A stretch of 64,000 nucleotides of DNA from Garcia nutans (GCA_947685225.1 CANTUV010000053.1:2775501-2839500); one strand, 5' to 3'. Counted from the first letter of the stretch, positions 10,372 through 22,262 are shown. The notes: generated from the sequence alone by a model not told the origin. Made by a program: numbers and translations.

Positions 10372-11680
10372 AAACCCTAAGAAAAAAAAAAGACGGAGAA
10401 AACCCTAGAGGCAAAAATGAAAAAAAAGCAAAACAAAGAGCTGCAATTGAGATTAAGAACGATTAAAACAGCAAAGCAGAAATGGCAAATGGAAATTAGC
10501 AACAAGTATCAAGTATCAATCATCAATCCATCAAAGGCAGCAACACTGCCTTTGTTGTTGTTCAGCCAGAGCCAACTGTGATGGAACCAACGGGGCACAG
10601 GTTTGATTATAAATCTTTGATTTGTTTATATTTACAACATTCTTACATTTTTTTTATTCATGAATTGTTTAAGTATACGATAGTATTGCCATATTTTATT
10701 TTAAATGTTTATGTTATTTATTTTGATGTTGAGTCTTACAGTAATCTAAATTATTAAACCTTAATAGTAAGTTTATAAATCGGATTTTCCATTCATCCAG
10801 TAGCCTAAATCATTGATTAAATTATCAAAAATCCTAAATTGTTCTTCTGTTTTCAAAACTTTAAAACTGTTATTTTGTTTCCAAAACTTTTAAACCCTAA
10901 ATTATTCTGTTAAAGTCTCACAAATCTAATTGTTTTCTAAAATCTCAATTTATCTTCAGAATCAATGTTTCTTCTAAAAAGATAAATCAAAACCTTAATT
11001 TATTTTAAAGCCTGTAACCCTCCCTGTAACCCTTTCCCCAAACTATTCTACCTAAAGCCACTAAAAACCCTAACTATCCAAAACCCTAGCTTCCTAAAAT
11101 CCTAATTCCCAAACCTCAATTTCAAAAACCATAAACTTGAATTTGCAAATAGTTTAATTATTAAAATTGACCCAATAAGCCGAATTTCTAACTCTAACTC
11201 TAGTAAACTCTAAGAACCAAACCCTAATATGCCTTATATTTCCTAAAACCCCAAAATAGCTTTTCAATTATCAAAACCCTAAATTATTTTCTTAAATTCT
11301 AAAATTCAAAGTTGCTTTATTGAATCCTAATTTGTTTTCCAAATATCCAGTATCCCTAAAAATTAACTTTCAAACCTTAGATCCCAAATTCTTAAGTTCT
11401 TCTTCCATAACCATAAATTATTCTTTAAACAAACCCTAAAGTGCTTTATTTTTTAAAAAACCCTAAAACCTTATTCCCTTAAACCGTGAGTCCTAAAACC
11501 TAATGTCTTAAGATTCCAAAACCCTAATTTCATGATGTTAGCTCTAAACCCTAATTTGATTAACCAAAAACCTTACTACTTTCTTAAATTTATAAAACCT
11601 TAATCCATTCCATTTTTTCAAAAATCCTCACAGTAGCCTAAATAATAAATATAATAATTCCAAAATCCCAAAACCCTAAA
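10372..11680 (+). promoter_or_regulatory. Element C: cluster of telobox-like motifs (AAACCCTAA)
   Basis: AAACCCTAA occurs about ten times on the plus strand in about 1.3 kb, for example at 10372-10380, 10892-10900 and 11065-11073 and near 11219, 11273, 11433, 11458, 11518, 11546 and 11671, with several one-base variants. They are dispersed, not tandem, so this is not telomeric DNA. In plants this motif is a known promoter element; a role here is inference. Confidence 0.6.
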
Positions 11681-12432
11681 TATTAATTAAAGAATCCTAA
11701 ATTGAGACATAAACCTAAATTTGTATCTTTATTTGCTTTATTTAATTTTAGATTTTGATTGCGTAGTTTATTATATCTTTTGATTTATTTAATTTCAATG
11801 CTTGATTTATTTAATTTATCATAGATGGATATTTTCTTTATTATTATGATTATTAGGTATTAAAATTGTAAGAGGTATGTTTTCACTTTATGGGTACCTC
11901 ATTAGTTAAATTTTATGTAATTTAAATTGCTTTTATATTTTGGACCAATGTGAAGGACATGTTTCCACCTTTCGGTAGGTGTCCTATTTAGTTTTAGACA
12001 TGGACGATGTAAGGACATATTTCCATCCTCAAATGGGTGTCCATTTATTTTCTTTGCTTGGATATTACTTTGATTTTAATATAATGATGCTTTATTTTAA
12101 TTTTTACATGTAATATGGATAATATTGTTATATTTAAGAATTTTATAATTTTAAGACCTGCAAAGGAGGCCGGTTCCAATGAACCGGGCGTTGTGGGGGT
12201 GCTAGGCCATTTCTCACCTTCCCTACACATACCCAACTTTTCAAACCCATTAAGGGGTTGGGGATTCCTTAGGAATTGAGTCATCCACCCCTTTTTTTTT
12301 CCCGGCTCGTCCGGGTGGCGACTCCATTTTCTTCGGGCTTAGGCCCATGGTCTCTAAGGCCCCGAGCCTAAACAGTGCCAAAGTTGCAAGAACCATTCCA
12401 CCGGGAGTGGGGGTGAAAATCCCCGTTCACAG

Positions 12433-12450
12433 TGGTGACTCCACTGGGGA
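12433..12450 (+). other. Element C: primer binding site (Arg type, Tat/Ogre)
   Basis: TGGTGACTCCACTGGGGA lies one base after the LTR end and differs by one base from the TGGCGACTCCACTGGGGA typical of Ogre/Tat elements. This fixes the plus orientation and the lineage. Confidence 0.85.
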
Positions 12451-13577
12451 TAAGAGAAGTTGATTCCGTTGGTCTTTATAGTATTCTATTCTTTCTTATC
12501 ATGATATTATCCATTGCATCATATTAGATTTGCATCGTGTGTGCGAGTTAGGACGCCCGTGTTACCCATATTGTGTTATGTAAGGGATACCATACTTTCA
12601 CTCAAGGTATGGAGATCGAGCATTACATAACCACTCATAGAGCCTTGTACCATTTGGTATATACTTGCTATGGAAACCTAAGCCTTTAACCCAGAGACTA
12701 AAGCTCATGTAATTGGCCTAGTTACTTTCCTTAGGTTTTATCCCAAATGCTTGTTGTTTGACTATGGTTAATTTATCTTTGGTTTAAATCATGACTTATT
12801 TGGTTTGTTCTTTTTCTAATATGACCTAAGTACAGTGTAAGCTCAAAATAAATTTTTCTTTAAAGTCCAAAAGACCAAAGCTATTTTCAAAACTTTTTAA
12901 GATGGTCTTTAGACATAAAACTTTTTCTAAAAATAAATCAAAAAATTCTTTTCTCATGACTCAAATACAAAGCCCAAAATCCATTTTTTCTTAAAATCTT
13001 TTTTACAATGGGTTTTTCAAACAAAACTATTTTTTCATTTTATCCAACCTTTTCTTACAAAGAGCTTGCAAATTATTTAGGTCAATTACGAAATACCAAA
13101 AATTAATTGTGAGCCTAGTTTATACCTTATATAAATAGATTTCTCACTTGAAAAAGTAACTAATGGATCAATCCAATATAGCATAAAAGTTACTTTAATT
13201 AGTTGAATGGATTAAAACCTAATTAATGGGAAATATCATGGACTGATTTTCATTTTTGAAAATATAACTATTGGTTGAAACGTCCGAGAGAATTTTTTGA
13301 AAACAAGGTACCCCATGTTGGTATTTTGTTAACCATATTACCTAGGAAAAGAGACTTGCCATTCGTGTGTGGAAGTTATAAGGTTGGAAGGGACGTTCTA
13401 CTTATATTTGTCTATTGTTTGTGCATACATGCATATATGCATACATTTGCATCTCATATCATTAATCCTTTCTGGCTCAGAGCCCTGGATTATGATAGTT
13501 CAAAAGCTTATGACAATCCAAGGCATACCGAAGATGAAGAATCCAGCAATGACTCAATCACTTTCTCACCAAAACCA
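12451..13577 (+). other. Element C: leader between primer site and gag
   Basis: AT-rich noncoding leader. From 12873 on it is homologous to the leader of the second Tat/Ogre copy (41705-42454). The frame stays open from 13275, but with a TTG start; the segment 13430-13577 is partly conserved with the other copy (DYDS.KAYDNP), so translation from further upstream is possible. Confidence 0.6.
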
Positions 13578-14976
13578 ATGGAGCCCAAACAAATTCAAAG
13601 AATGATGGATGAAGCCCTCAATGCCAAGATGGAAGAAATAAAAGAGGCCCTGGCTGAGACCATGAAGAACCAATTGGCTGCAATTTTGGGAAACAATGCC
13701 GAAGTGTCTGCTAGTACTAAGAAACCAAGGGACAAGGGGAAGGCTAAAGTTGGTGAAGTGGTTTTTGATGATGATAAGGTGATTGTTGATGATGATGACG
13801 ACTGGGCTCAATACTTCCAAGATCCTCAAGATAAAAAGAAGGACCCAAAGGTTGTTGAAAAGAAAACTATTGAAAAGACCGAGACGTTTGATGTTGAGAA
13901 GATGATTGTGGATTTGGAAAAGAAATTTGAGAAGAAGATGAAAACAGAAGAAATGTCTGAAGTTGACAAATTATTTGAGCTAGACGAAGAAGTTCCGTAC
14001 AAGTTCAAGATGCCATCCTTTGCAAAGTTTGATGGAACCGAAAATCCTCACCTCCATGTAAAGCAGTATATCACTGCTATGCAGTCTGCCCAAGCTACTA
14101 AGGCTCAAACTCTAAGATACTTCATGCAAAGGAATTGGACCCTGTTATCCAAAATTAGTTCAATACCTTAGTTGATAGCACACAAAAGAATTGGGATCTA
14201 CTATACAAGGCCTTCATCCAACAATATGGATACAATGTCGAGATGGAAGTTACCTTAATAGAAGTTGAGTCCATTAGACAAAGGCCAAACGAGAATTTTG
14301 AGGACTATGTGAAAAGATGGAGAAATAAGGCTGCTTTGCTCAAGAAAAGGCCCAATGAATCTGATCAAATAAGGATGATTGTTAGAGGGGTGTTGCCTAG
14401 TCTTTGTGAAAGGATGTCTCATACACTCATCCATAATTTCAAAGATCTTCTCTAAGCTGGTCTACAAATTAAAGAATGAGAAAGAGAGAAGAATCGCTTT
14501 TCAATAAAAAGGAATGAGAAAGGGAACTACCAGTCTGGAAATCAAAGCATGCAAAAAGAAGTTGATGTTAATACAACTGGTCAAGCAAATAGAAGGCAGT
14601 TTTCAGATCTGGGGAAGCCTTTGTCTTGGGTCTTCAACAAGCTACAAAAGAAGGGCCTATTATAGCCATTAGCCCTTCAACCTTTGCCTAATCCTTTACC
14701 CCTAAAATTTAATACTAAGAATTTTTGCTAATTTCATCAGAGTCAAGAACATGAGACTGATAGATGTACCCGATTGAAGCATGAAATCTAAGATCTAATC
14801 AATAGTGGTAAGCTACCTGAGCCGGACAAGCCCAATACCAAGAATAATCCTTTGTCTAAGTTTGGAAGAGTACCTCCACTGGCAACCTTCATGGTAGGAG
14901 GAGGATTGGAGGAAGATCTTGTCTTATCATCCTTTCAAGATGGGAATATTGAAGATGTGAAAGGAGAAGAAGCTTA
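13578..14976 (+). pseudogene. gag: Element C: Tat/Ogre gag, broken, no pol follows
   Basis: The first ATG conserved with the second copy is at 13578 (MEPKQIQRMMDEALNAKMEEI). A helical, acidic and lysine-rich N-terminus is followed by the gag core (YKFKMPSFAKFDGTENPHLHVKQY, about 14000-14070), a frameshift near 14128 and a stop at 14169, then ESIRQRPNENFEDYVKRWRN in another frame (about 14264-14330) and more stops near 14453 and 14476. Homology to copy J (52386-53450) continues to about 14960 and stops abruptly. J goes on into a protease, whereas C ends with a stop and noncoding DNA. It could be an internal deletion or a gag-only non-autonomous form. Confidence 0.75.
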
Positions 14977-17015
14977 ACTCAACAAACTTCCCTTGGCTTG
15001 TTTGTTTTTCTTATTTTATTGCTTGTTTGTTTTTCTTATTTTATTTTCTTTCTTTAATATTTAATTGGAACAATAGTGTTTTTCAAATTTAAATTTATTT
15101 GAATAAATTACTTTCATCAAAATTTTTATTGGTCTTTGTTCATTTTGGTGCTCAACCGATGAGGAATCTAGCTTGGTATTCATAAATTAATGTATCTAGG
15201 CATCATGATTTGAATGACTTTACTAGGTGAGGAAATTACTCTACAGCATTGAGTTGTGTATGCTTACTTAGAGAAGGCTCCTGCATAATTACTTTTATCT
15301 AGGTCCTAGTCAATTTTAGAACATGCTTTTACAAACTTTTGAGGCAAAATTGAACTCTGCTTATTTAAGAGAGAGATGTTCTAGGCATTGTTTGACGAGC
15401 TAACAACTAGTATCCACCCTATTAAATATCAATCCCTAGTTGTCCCTTTGAGCCTTCATAAAGTTTTAGCTTTCTTCTCATTGGCTTACAAACCTAACAA
15501 CCTACCCTGAGCTGTTGTTATACTTTTGATAAGTCTTATGATCACTGAGGTGAAGAGGCAAGAAGATCAAAGAAAGAAATTCATAGCCAAAACTGTAAGT
15601 ATGGTTGATGTTCTCAAGACCATAAAGGTAGTTGAAGTTTACCTAATATCTCTAATATATCAAGACAACATTAGAGTAATAAATGATTTATCCCTGTTAA
15701 AGAAGATTTATGTCACTCCACTCATCCATTATTAGAAACCAAAGTTGGTACAAACAAGACAACTCTTTTAGAGCTAGAACAAAAAAAATAATGAAAAAAA
15801 GAAAAGAAAAGAAGAAAAAAAAAGAAGAAAAAATGAAAGAAAAAGAAAAGAAAAAAAGGAAAAAGGAAAAGAAAAATGAAAAAAAAAACAAAGATAAAAC
15901 CTAAAAAGGTGGTTCAAAAAGCCAACTGAGTTATCTTTTACCTAAGGTAACAAAAGGCTTCCATTTGGTTTATAAGGATAGTTTGACTTGAATTGGTCTA
16001 ACCCAACCAAAGATTCAATCAAAATTAGAGAGATAGAAGAAAGGTCACCCAGTTCTCAAAAGTCCTATACTTGACAGTCCTGCAGGAAGGAAGGACAAAA
16101 TGATAAAATGCTCAAAGGAAAGGAGTAGGAAAAAGAAAGAGAAAGAGATAAGAAAAAATGATGATGAATATGGGTACCAAACTTTTTGCAAGGGCAAAGA
16201 TTGTCCTAATCAAGATCTAGATTAATGCCAAGAAGATAGAAAGAATTTAGAGTCTAGCAAGATTGCTTCCAGCTGCCTAAAGTTCAAACAAGAAATTTGT
16301 AGTGTGAGAGTTTGTCCATTGTGTCACATCAGCTCCTATCTCAAAATGGCCTTCATTTAACCCATGTCCCCTATAGACCCCATTTCAAGCCTATCAAAGA
16401 CCTATTGATCTCTCTTGGTAGGTAGAGTCTATTAGTGGAGATAGTTTGGATAAACATGAATATGAGATAGACCATATTCAAGCTCAATGAGACCTTTGAC
16501 TAAGTAATGTGTATGTGCCTATCTGAAGTGTAACAATTCTTGCTTAAATAGAAATTATTAGTATAGTAACTAAGGTTGTAATGTTATAGACATGTTAATT
16601 TAAAAAAATCAAGTCCTAAGGTACATTGACATTGATTTGGCAAACCCAACATTTGATTTAAAAAAAAAGTGTTTTTGTCACACCAAGCCTTCAAGTTAAG
16701 AGAAGTTTGTTGAACCATCAAAACTCAAAGAACACATTGGGAAAAGTAAATGATTATTGGTAAGGTCATGAAGAAGCTACCAACTGACATGCTGAAACAT
16801 AGTTTGAAATGGATGTATCCCTAACTCTGCTTCTTGGGGTCTCCACCATTCATTTTTTCAACATCTTGAAGATAAAAGCCATAAATGTGAAGCATTCTTT
16901 CATTCCAATGAAAGATCTGAATAGGCGTCTGGAAGGAATCAATAAGAACACTTCAACTGATCACCTTAATCTGTGAGTCATTGGAACCACTGTGAGTATT
17001 ATTCATGCATATCAT
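14977..17015 (+). other. Element C: long noncoding 3' region with purine tract
   Basis: Two kb without pol motifs in any frame. It starts with a perfect 25-bp tandem duplication (14996-15020 and 15021-15045), includes an almost pure purine tract (about 15780-15897) and ends where Athila element D starts. Long untranslated 3' regions are known for Tat/Ogre elements; assignment to C rests on continuity only. The small lysine-rich ORF at 15710-15904 is low-complexity sequence. Confidence 0.5.
14996..15045 (+). repeat. Perfect 25-bp tandem duplication
   Basis: The unit GCTTGTTTG...TTTTATT is present twice without a mismatch directly after the broken gag of element C. Confidence 0.85.
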
Positions 17016-17306
17016 TGTTTTATTAGTTTTTGTTATATATTTATGTCTTATTTATTATGATAATTATTGTTTTATTTAGGTATTTTGGTAGTTTCAATTG
17101 GTTTATTTAGTGTTTTCATTAATTTTGGTAGTTTTAGTTTATTTCAGTGTTAATGTCGTTTTTGTCCTAGTTTTTAGTGTGTGTTTATGTTTTGTTGGTT
17201 AATGTTCATTTAATTCTTGTTTAAAGTTTTTTTCAAGTTTTGTTCTAGGTTAAAAAGCCAAGGAACCAAGAAGAAGGAAAAATTGGACAGTAGCTGACAC
17301 ATGCAG

Positions 17307-17735
17307 AGGACACAGCCAAGCCACTGGCCGTGTCCCATACCAAGCTAAAGAGGAAGACCAAGACACAAAAGGTGACACAAGCAAGGGACACGGCCAAGCT
17401 TGTGGCCGTGTCCCTCCAAAAAAAGCTCCAACATGGCCAAGTTGCTTAAGCTTGGCCGTGTCTCACTCAAGTCCAAAGTAAAAGAAAGATGAAAATCAAG
17501 CAGTAGAAGACACATGCAAGGGACACGGCCAAGCTTGTGGCCGTATCCCTCTAAAATTGTCCAACATGGCCAAGCTTCCTCCAAACTGGCCGTGTCACTC
17601 AACCACTCCAAGGAAGAAAAGAAGAAAATCACACAGAAGCGAACACACTCAAGGGACACGGCCAAGCTTGTGGCCGTGTCCCTCCAAAGACCTCAGACAT
17701 GGCCAAGTCCCTTTTAGCCTGGCCATGTCACTCAT
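17307..17735 (+). repeat. Element D: array of GGCCGTGTC palindromes in LTR
   Basis: Hairpins GGGACACGGCC-AAGCTTGT-GGCCGTGTCCC occur at 17385-17414 (11 bp perfect), 17520-17549 (one mismatch) and 17653-17682 (perfect), with a variant at 17307-17336. Spacing is 135 and 133 bp. Between them lie second, looser hairpins built from ACATGGCCAAG and CTTGGCCGTGT. The array ends about 30 bp before the TATA-like box. Confidence 0.9.
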
Positions 17736-17763
17736 GGATTAATGAAGACGCGCGGAGGTTTCG

Positions 17764-17770
17764 TATAAAT
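17764..17770 (+). promoter_or_regulatory. Element D: TATA-like box of LTR promoter
   Basis: TATAAAT within CGTATAAATATTA. It is kept in the second Athila LTR at 63301-63307 together with the preceding GACGCGCGGAGGTTTC. Position and conservation suggest the Pol II promoter of the element. Confidence 0.5.
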
Positions 17771-18743
17771 ATTAGAATTAGGGTTTTCTTAAGGGTTGTT
17801 GAGAGTTTGATTTTTGTTTTAGCCGTCAAAGAAAATAGTTAGGGTTTCATCTTGTTTTCTTTTATCTTTTGATTACACTTTGATTAAACTAGCTTAGATT
17901 AGATTTGTTCTAGCCATTGATACATTCTTCGAGCAAGTTCTGAACAAGAGATTCTTCAAGAGCTAAGAAGTTTGTAATTTGGTTTTGTTCTCGAACTTTA
18001 TCTCTTTCATTTCATTGGAATTGTATTCATGGATATTATCATGTCTAAATTGATTTCTTTGAATTTTAATGAGATGAGTATGTTTGATAGCATTATGAAC
18101 TAATTTGATCTAGTCTAGGGTTTGTATGGATCTGCTATGATTTTATGAATTGGTTATTACTCTTAACTTAATTATTTCTTTAGCCTTGATTGAATGGATT
18201 ATTGTTAATATATAATTGATTGGCCACCAATTATGAGTTTTAGGTATTAGATGATGGATTGAGAGATGAAGTCTAATGCTGGAACAATTCCATTAAGGAC
18301 TTAGGTGAATTAGAGATATAACCTAGGAAAAGATTATTTCAATTGTAGCAAGATTATTTGAGAAAGGTTTGAATGCGAGAGCTTATTTCCTTTATTCAAT
18401 TAATTAAGTTACTTGAGATTTAATCTTTGAAATTAAATTGGTTAAGAGGAATAACCGTTCATACATATAAGTAGTAGAGAAGTGCAAACCCTAGACCATT
18501 CTATTAAGTGAATCAATACATCAGTCCAGTTTACTTTTATTTGTTTTAAACTTCGATTAATCTGTTTTCTTTAATTGATAGTAATTTAAATTTATTCATT
18601 ACTTGTTATTTATAATATGATAATCAATTAGCTACTTTAGCTTCCTTGTGAGACGACCTTGGGGCGATCACCTTTGCTACAGCTACCTCGTATACTTGCG
18701 AGTGACGCTTTGTGGTAGAGTTAATTAGAGCGCAACAAGTTTT

Positions 18744-18761
18744 TGGCGCTGCTGCCGGGGA
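18744..18761 (+). other. Element D: primer binding site (Asp type, Athila)
   Basis: TGGCGCTGCTGCCGGGGA is close to the TGGCGCCGTTGCCGGGGA type used by Athila elements. It lies six bases after the LTR end. Confidence 0.85.
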
Positions 18762-18871
18762 AGCTAATTGGCGTAATTGTTTATTAGTAATAGATATTCT
18801 AGATTATTTTCCACTGTTTTCATTTTATTTTATTTGCTTTTAATAATTCCTTTGTTCTAGAAATTTTGTTT

Positions 18872-20900
18872 ATGCAAGGCAGGAGATCACTTGGAGGAGA
18901 GCTATACCCAGTCATTCCAGAAATTCAGAGAGTGAAAAGGAGCAGGGAAGAGTTTGAACTGTACACCGGATTTGATACTACAGAGGAGGACACTTTTGAT
19001 TTTGAGTCAGAATCTGCACAATCTGTTAAAATGGCAGAAAAAAGACAAAGGACTATGAGAGATTTTGCTAGACCTGTCATTGGAACTTCCACCTCTTGCA
19101 TAAGATTGACAGATGTAGCAAGAAACTATGAGTTGAAGAACATTCATTACAATATGCTGCCATCATTCTATGGAGTTCCAAATGAACATCCTTTGAACTT
19201 TATTCGGGATTTTTATTCTACCCTCAACACTTTTCCATTGGGAGGACTAACAGAAGATCAGTTGAGGATGAGATGTTTCCCGTATACATTGAAGGATAGA
19301 GCTAAGAGCTGGCTTATGATGTTGCCCGAAAATTCTTTGACAACTTGGGAGCAAGTTTATAACAAGTTCATGGGCAAGTTTTACTCACATCAGAAGACAG
19401 CTGAATTGAGAGGGAAGATTGCTACATTCTCTCAATTTGAAGGAGAACCATTTCCTGAGGCTTGGGACAGATTTAAAATGTTATTGATCCAGTGTCCACA
19501 TCATCACTACCCACTTCAACTTCTTAATCAGTTTTTCTATGATGGTCTAACCCAGCAATTTCAGAACACTGTTGATAACGCAGCTGGGGGAGCTATGGGA
19601 GAAAAGACAGCTGATGAAACTTATGAAATTTTTGAGATGTTGGGAGCTAATTCTCAACAGAAGAGTGTAAGAGGAAGAAGTAAAGGGGTGAATCAATTGG
19701 AAGCCAATAGTGAGATGGTCAATCAGATAGCTGAATTGACAAGGCAAGTGCAGATGATAAATATGAAGAACACTTCTTCATCCACTCAAGAAGTGTGTGG
19801 AATTTGTGGAACTTTCAGGCATGGAGCAAATATTTGCCCCTCCGTATATGAGACTTATGGGAATGAAGCTGAGCAAGTCAATGCTATGGGAGGATTTCAA
19901 CCAAGGGCCCGGAATGATCCTTATTCAAATACTGATAATCCTGGTTGGCGGAATCATCCTAATATTTCCTGGGCAACAAATAATTCTCAGCAGCCTTTCC
20001 ATTTGCTCCAGAGACAGAACCAACAGCAGGGTCAATCCTCAAATCAAGGGCAGTCTAAGATAGAGAGTTTGGAGGAAAGTTTACAAGCTTTTATCCAAGT
20101 CAGTGCTAAAAATCAAGAGATGACTAACAAGAGGCTGGATTCATTAGAAGCATCTTTTAAGAAAGTGGAGACTCAAGTGGGACAACTTGCACAACAGATG
20201 CAGATTCAACAAAAGGGGAAATTCCCAAGTCAACCTGAACAGGCACAATCAGTGACTGTTCTTAGAAGTGGCAAGGTAATTAACAATAATGTTGAAAATA
20301 ATTCTGTGATTGCAGGTGAGCAAGAAAACAAAAAGGAAGGAGAACCAGAGAACAAAGGTGCTTTAGAAAGATCAATGGAGAAGTCCCCTACAGCGGATTT
20401 ACATAAGGCAAGCAATCCATACCGGCCTCCTATACCATTCCCCAGCAGGTTGAAGGATGATAAAAAAGATAAGCAAATTTCTAACATCTTCAACATGATG
20501 TCCAAGGTAAGTATTAACTTACCTTTACTTGAAGCAATAAAGAACATGCCGGCTTATGCCAAATTCTTCAAAGAGCTGATCACCAAGAAAAAGAGGTATG
20601 AGCCGAATGAAAAGGTGATAGTTTCTGAGGTAGTTAGTGCTGTTCTGCAGCATAAAATACCTCCCAAGCTAAAGGATCCTGGTAGCTTTATAATTCAAAT
20701 TACTATGGGGAATGGAAAGGGGACTGATGGCATGTGTGATCTAGGAGCCAGTGTAAATTTGATGCCTTATTCTGTGTATCAAGAATTAGAACTAGGGGAA
20801 CTTAAACCAACCAAAATGGTGTTGCAATTAGCTGATAGATCTCTTAGATTTCCGAGAGGGGTTGTAGAAGATGTGTTAGTTAAGGTTGGAGGGTTGATAG
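18872..20900 (+). CDS. gag-pro: Element D: Athila gag-protease, open but cut by E
   Basis: The open frame extends upstream to a TTG at 18866, but the first ATG is at 18872. In order: an acidic N-terminus, the gag core (LPSFYGVPNEHPLNFIRDFYSTLNTF and YNKFMGKFYSHQKTAELRGKI, about residues 95-190), a zinc knuckle CX2CX4HX4C (CGICGTFRHGANIC, about residues 310-323), a Gln-rich coiled-coil region (about 395-450), and the protease with DLGASVNLMPYSVY (Asp near residue 623). The reading frame is intact until 20900, where the LTR of copia element E begins. The last 31 residues of the open frame come from that LTR. No RT or integrase of D follows on the other side of E. Function: particle protein and polyprotein-cleaving protease. 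Confidence 0.85.
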
Positions 20901-22248
20901 TGTTAGGAAATCAAGGAGATCACTGCAAACAAAAACACGCAGCGGAAAAATTTTTGATCCATGATTTCCCACCAGGATCCTTGCTGTTCATTTAATTTGA
21001 CGAAAGTGTACAAAGAACTAACCTGTTGATGATTCAAAATCACAGTTTGGAAGAGATGCCTCGATCGCGAAACACCCTCTATCGCGTATCCACACGAATG
21101 CTACCGTCTGGAGTGCTAGCTCTCTGAAACGGCGAAGGCTGAAAAACGTTTTCTCTAAAACGTATTAGGGTTTCTTTGTTTTCATTTTTTTTATTTTCTA
21201 AAGTTACCTCTATGAAGACTTAACTTCTAGAGTGAATATAATCACTCCAGAATCCAATTCGAAATTGGATAAGGTAAGTAAAATTTAGAATCCAAATCTA
21301 ATTAGGATTCTGAATATATTATCTAATAATATATATAATAAAAAACAAAAACAATAATAATAATAAATATTAATATCTAATATTAATAGTATTAATATTA
21401 TATCCAACCCAAAGCGCATTCTTGTGTGTGACCCGATAGGCCCATATTAATTGGCAGTCAATTTAATCTCTATTAAACCAACAAGTCATAATTGGCCTCT
21501 AGCAAGGCGTTACAACTACCCAATTAATATAAAGTATGTCCAATTTGCCTATTAATAGTACATGCATTAATCCCTTTGTCACACGATATCTAGCTTGAAC
21601 ATAAGTCATGGTCAACGTCATACTTATATTGTCCAAACTTATGATTACTCGATCTCCAAGTAGACTGATAAAAACAAATGAAATTGATCACACTATCAAT
21701 TCATTTGAGCACGGCCATGCATTTCACAGTATCACTTATCGAGGGGCGCTAAAGATATCTCTCTCAAAGAGAGGGACAAATTCTATCTTGATTGTTCATT
21801 ATCCTCTACATAATTTCTATCATATATGATCATAACCTTTATTACTATCCAGTTACGGATAATGTTTGATCATGTCAAAATATAATAGTCCTTATATTGG
21901 AAACTATGACAATCTCAAGTCAAAGAATTAATACATAACTATCATGAGATTTACTTATGACACTAACCCATGTAGTAATCTCATGATGGGTCTATCCAAT
22001 ACATTGTTCTCTAACAAGTATCTATGAAATTGATTTGTATCACTATACACATAACCATCTGATGATTATCAAATCAATGTTCATACTGGTTAAGAATTAT
22101 TTTATCTCTATAACAATAATAAACCAGGGACAAATATCAAAATTGTGTAACATGCAAACAAACAATAATGATAATAAAACCTCATTTATTAATAATGAAT
22201 GTATAACATAAAGATCCAAATAAATGGCCTAGGGCACATACACTAACA
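20901..22248 (-). repeat. Element E: 3' LTR (left copy)
   Basis: 1348 bp. Compared with the right copy, the first 350 bp differ at several percent of positions, while the last part (from about 21787) is identical by eye. The small ORF at 21608-21829 lies inside the LTR and is not a gene. Confidence 0.9.
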
Positions 22249-22262
22249 ATCTCCCACTTGCA
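22249..22262 (-). other. Element E: polypurine tract
   Basis: The minus strand reads GCAAGTGGGAGAT directly before the 3' LTR. AGTGGGAGAT is the common copia form. Confidence 0.8.

Larger units (their letters stand above)
9893..12431 (+). repeat. Element C: 5' LTR of a Tat/Ogre-type element
   Basis: It starts TGTAGACCC and ends TTCACA just before an Arg-type primer site. The 2.5-kb LTR has three visible parts: a GC-rich palindromic island (10050-10230), an A-rich stretch and a long segment with repeated AAACCCTAA motifs (10370-11680), and a GC-rich terminal segment (12170-12430). Around 11870-12035 a degenerate repeat (GGACAT..TTCCA....GGTGTCC) occurs two to three times. No second copy of this LTR is in the window. 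Confidence 0.75.
17016..18737 (+). repeat. Element D: 5' LTR of an Athila-type element
   Basis: It starts TGTTTTATTAG and ends GCAACA shortly before an Asp-type primer site. The same LTR recurs as element K (59482-64000). A TATA-like TATAAAT at 17764-17770 is followed by AGGGTTTTC. The palindromic GGCCGTGTC array sits directly upstream of it (17307-17735). The downstream part, to 18737, is AT-rich. Confidence 0.85.

Noticed and set aside
11030..11680. CCCTAA motifs as interstitial telomere
   Set aside because: Motifs are dispersed and never in tandem, and lie inside an LTR.
15697..15904. Lys/Glu-rich and Phe/Ser-rich ORFs
   Set aside because: Both strands of one purine/pyrimidine tract; no start context or conservation.
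17345..17717. ORFs of 60-106 codons over the GGCCGTGTC array (also 59793-60253, 44267-44527)
   Set aside because: Open frames caused by the repeat itself, present on both strands and in several frames.
20901..20995. Last 31 codons of the Athila ORF as part of gag-pro
   Set aside because: They are read from the copia LTR inserted at 20901.
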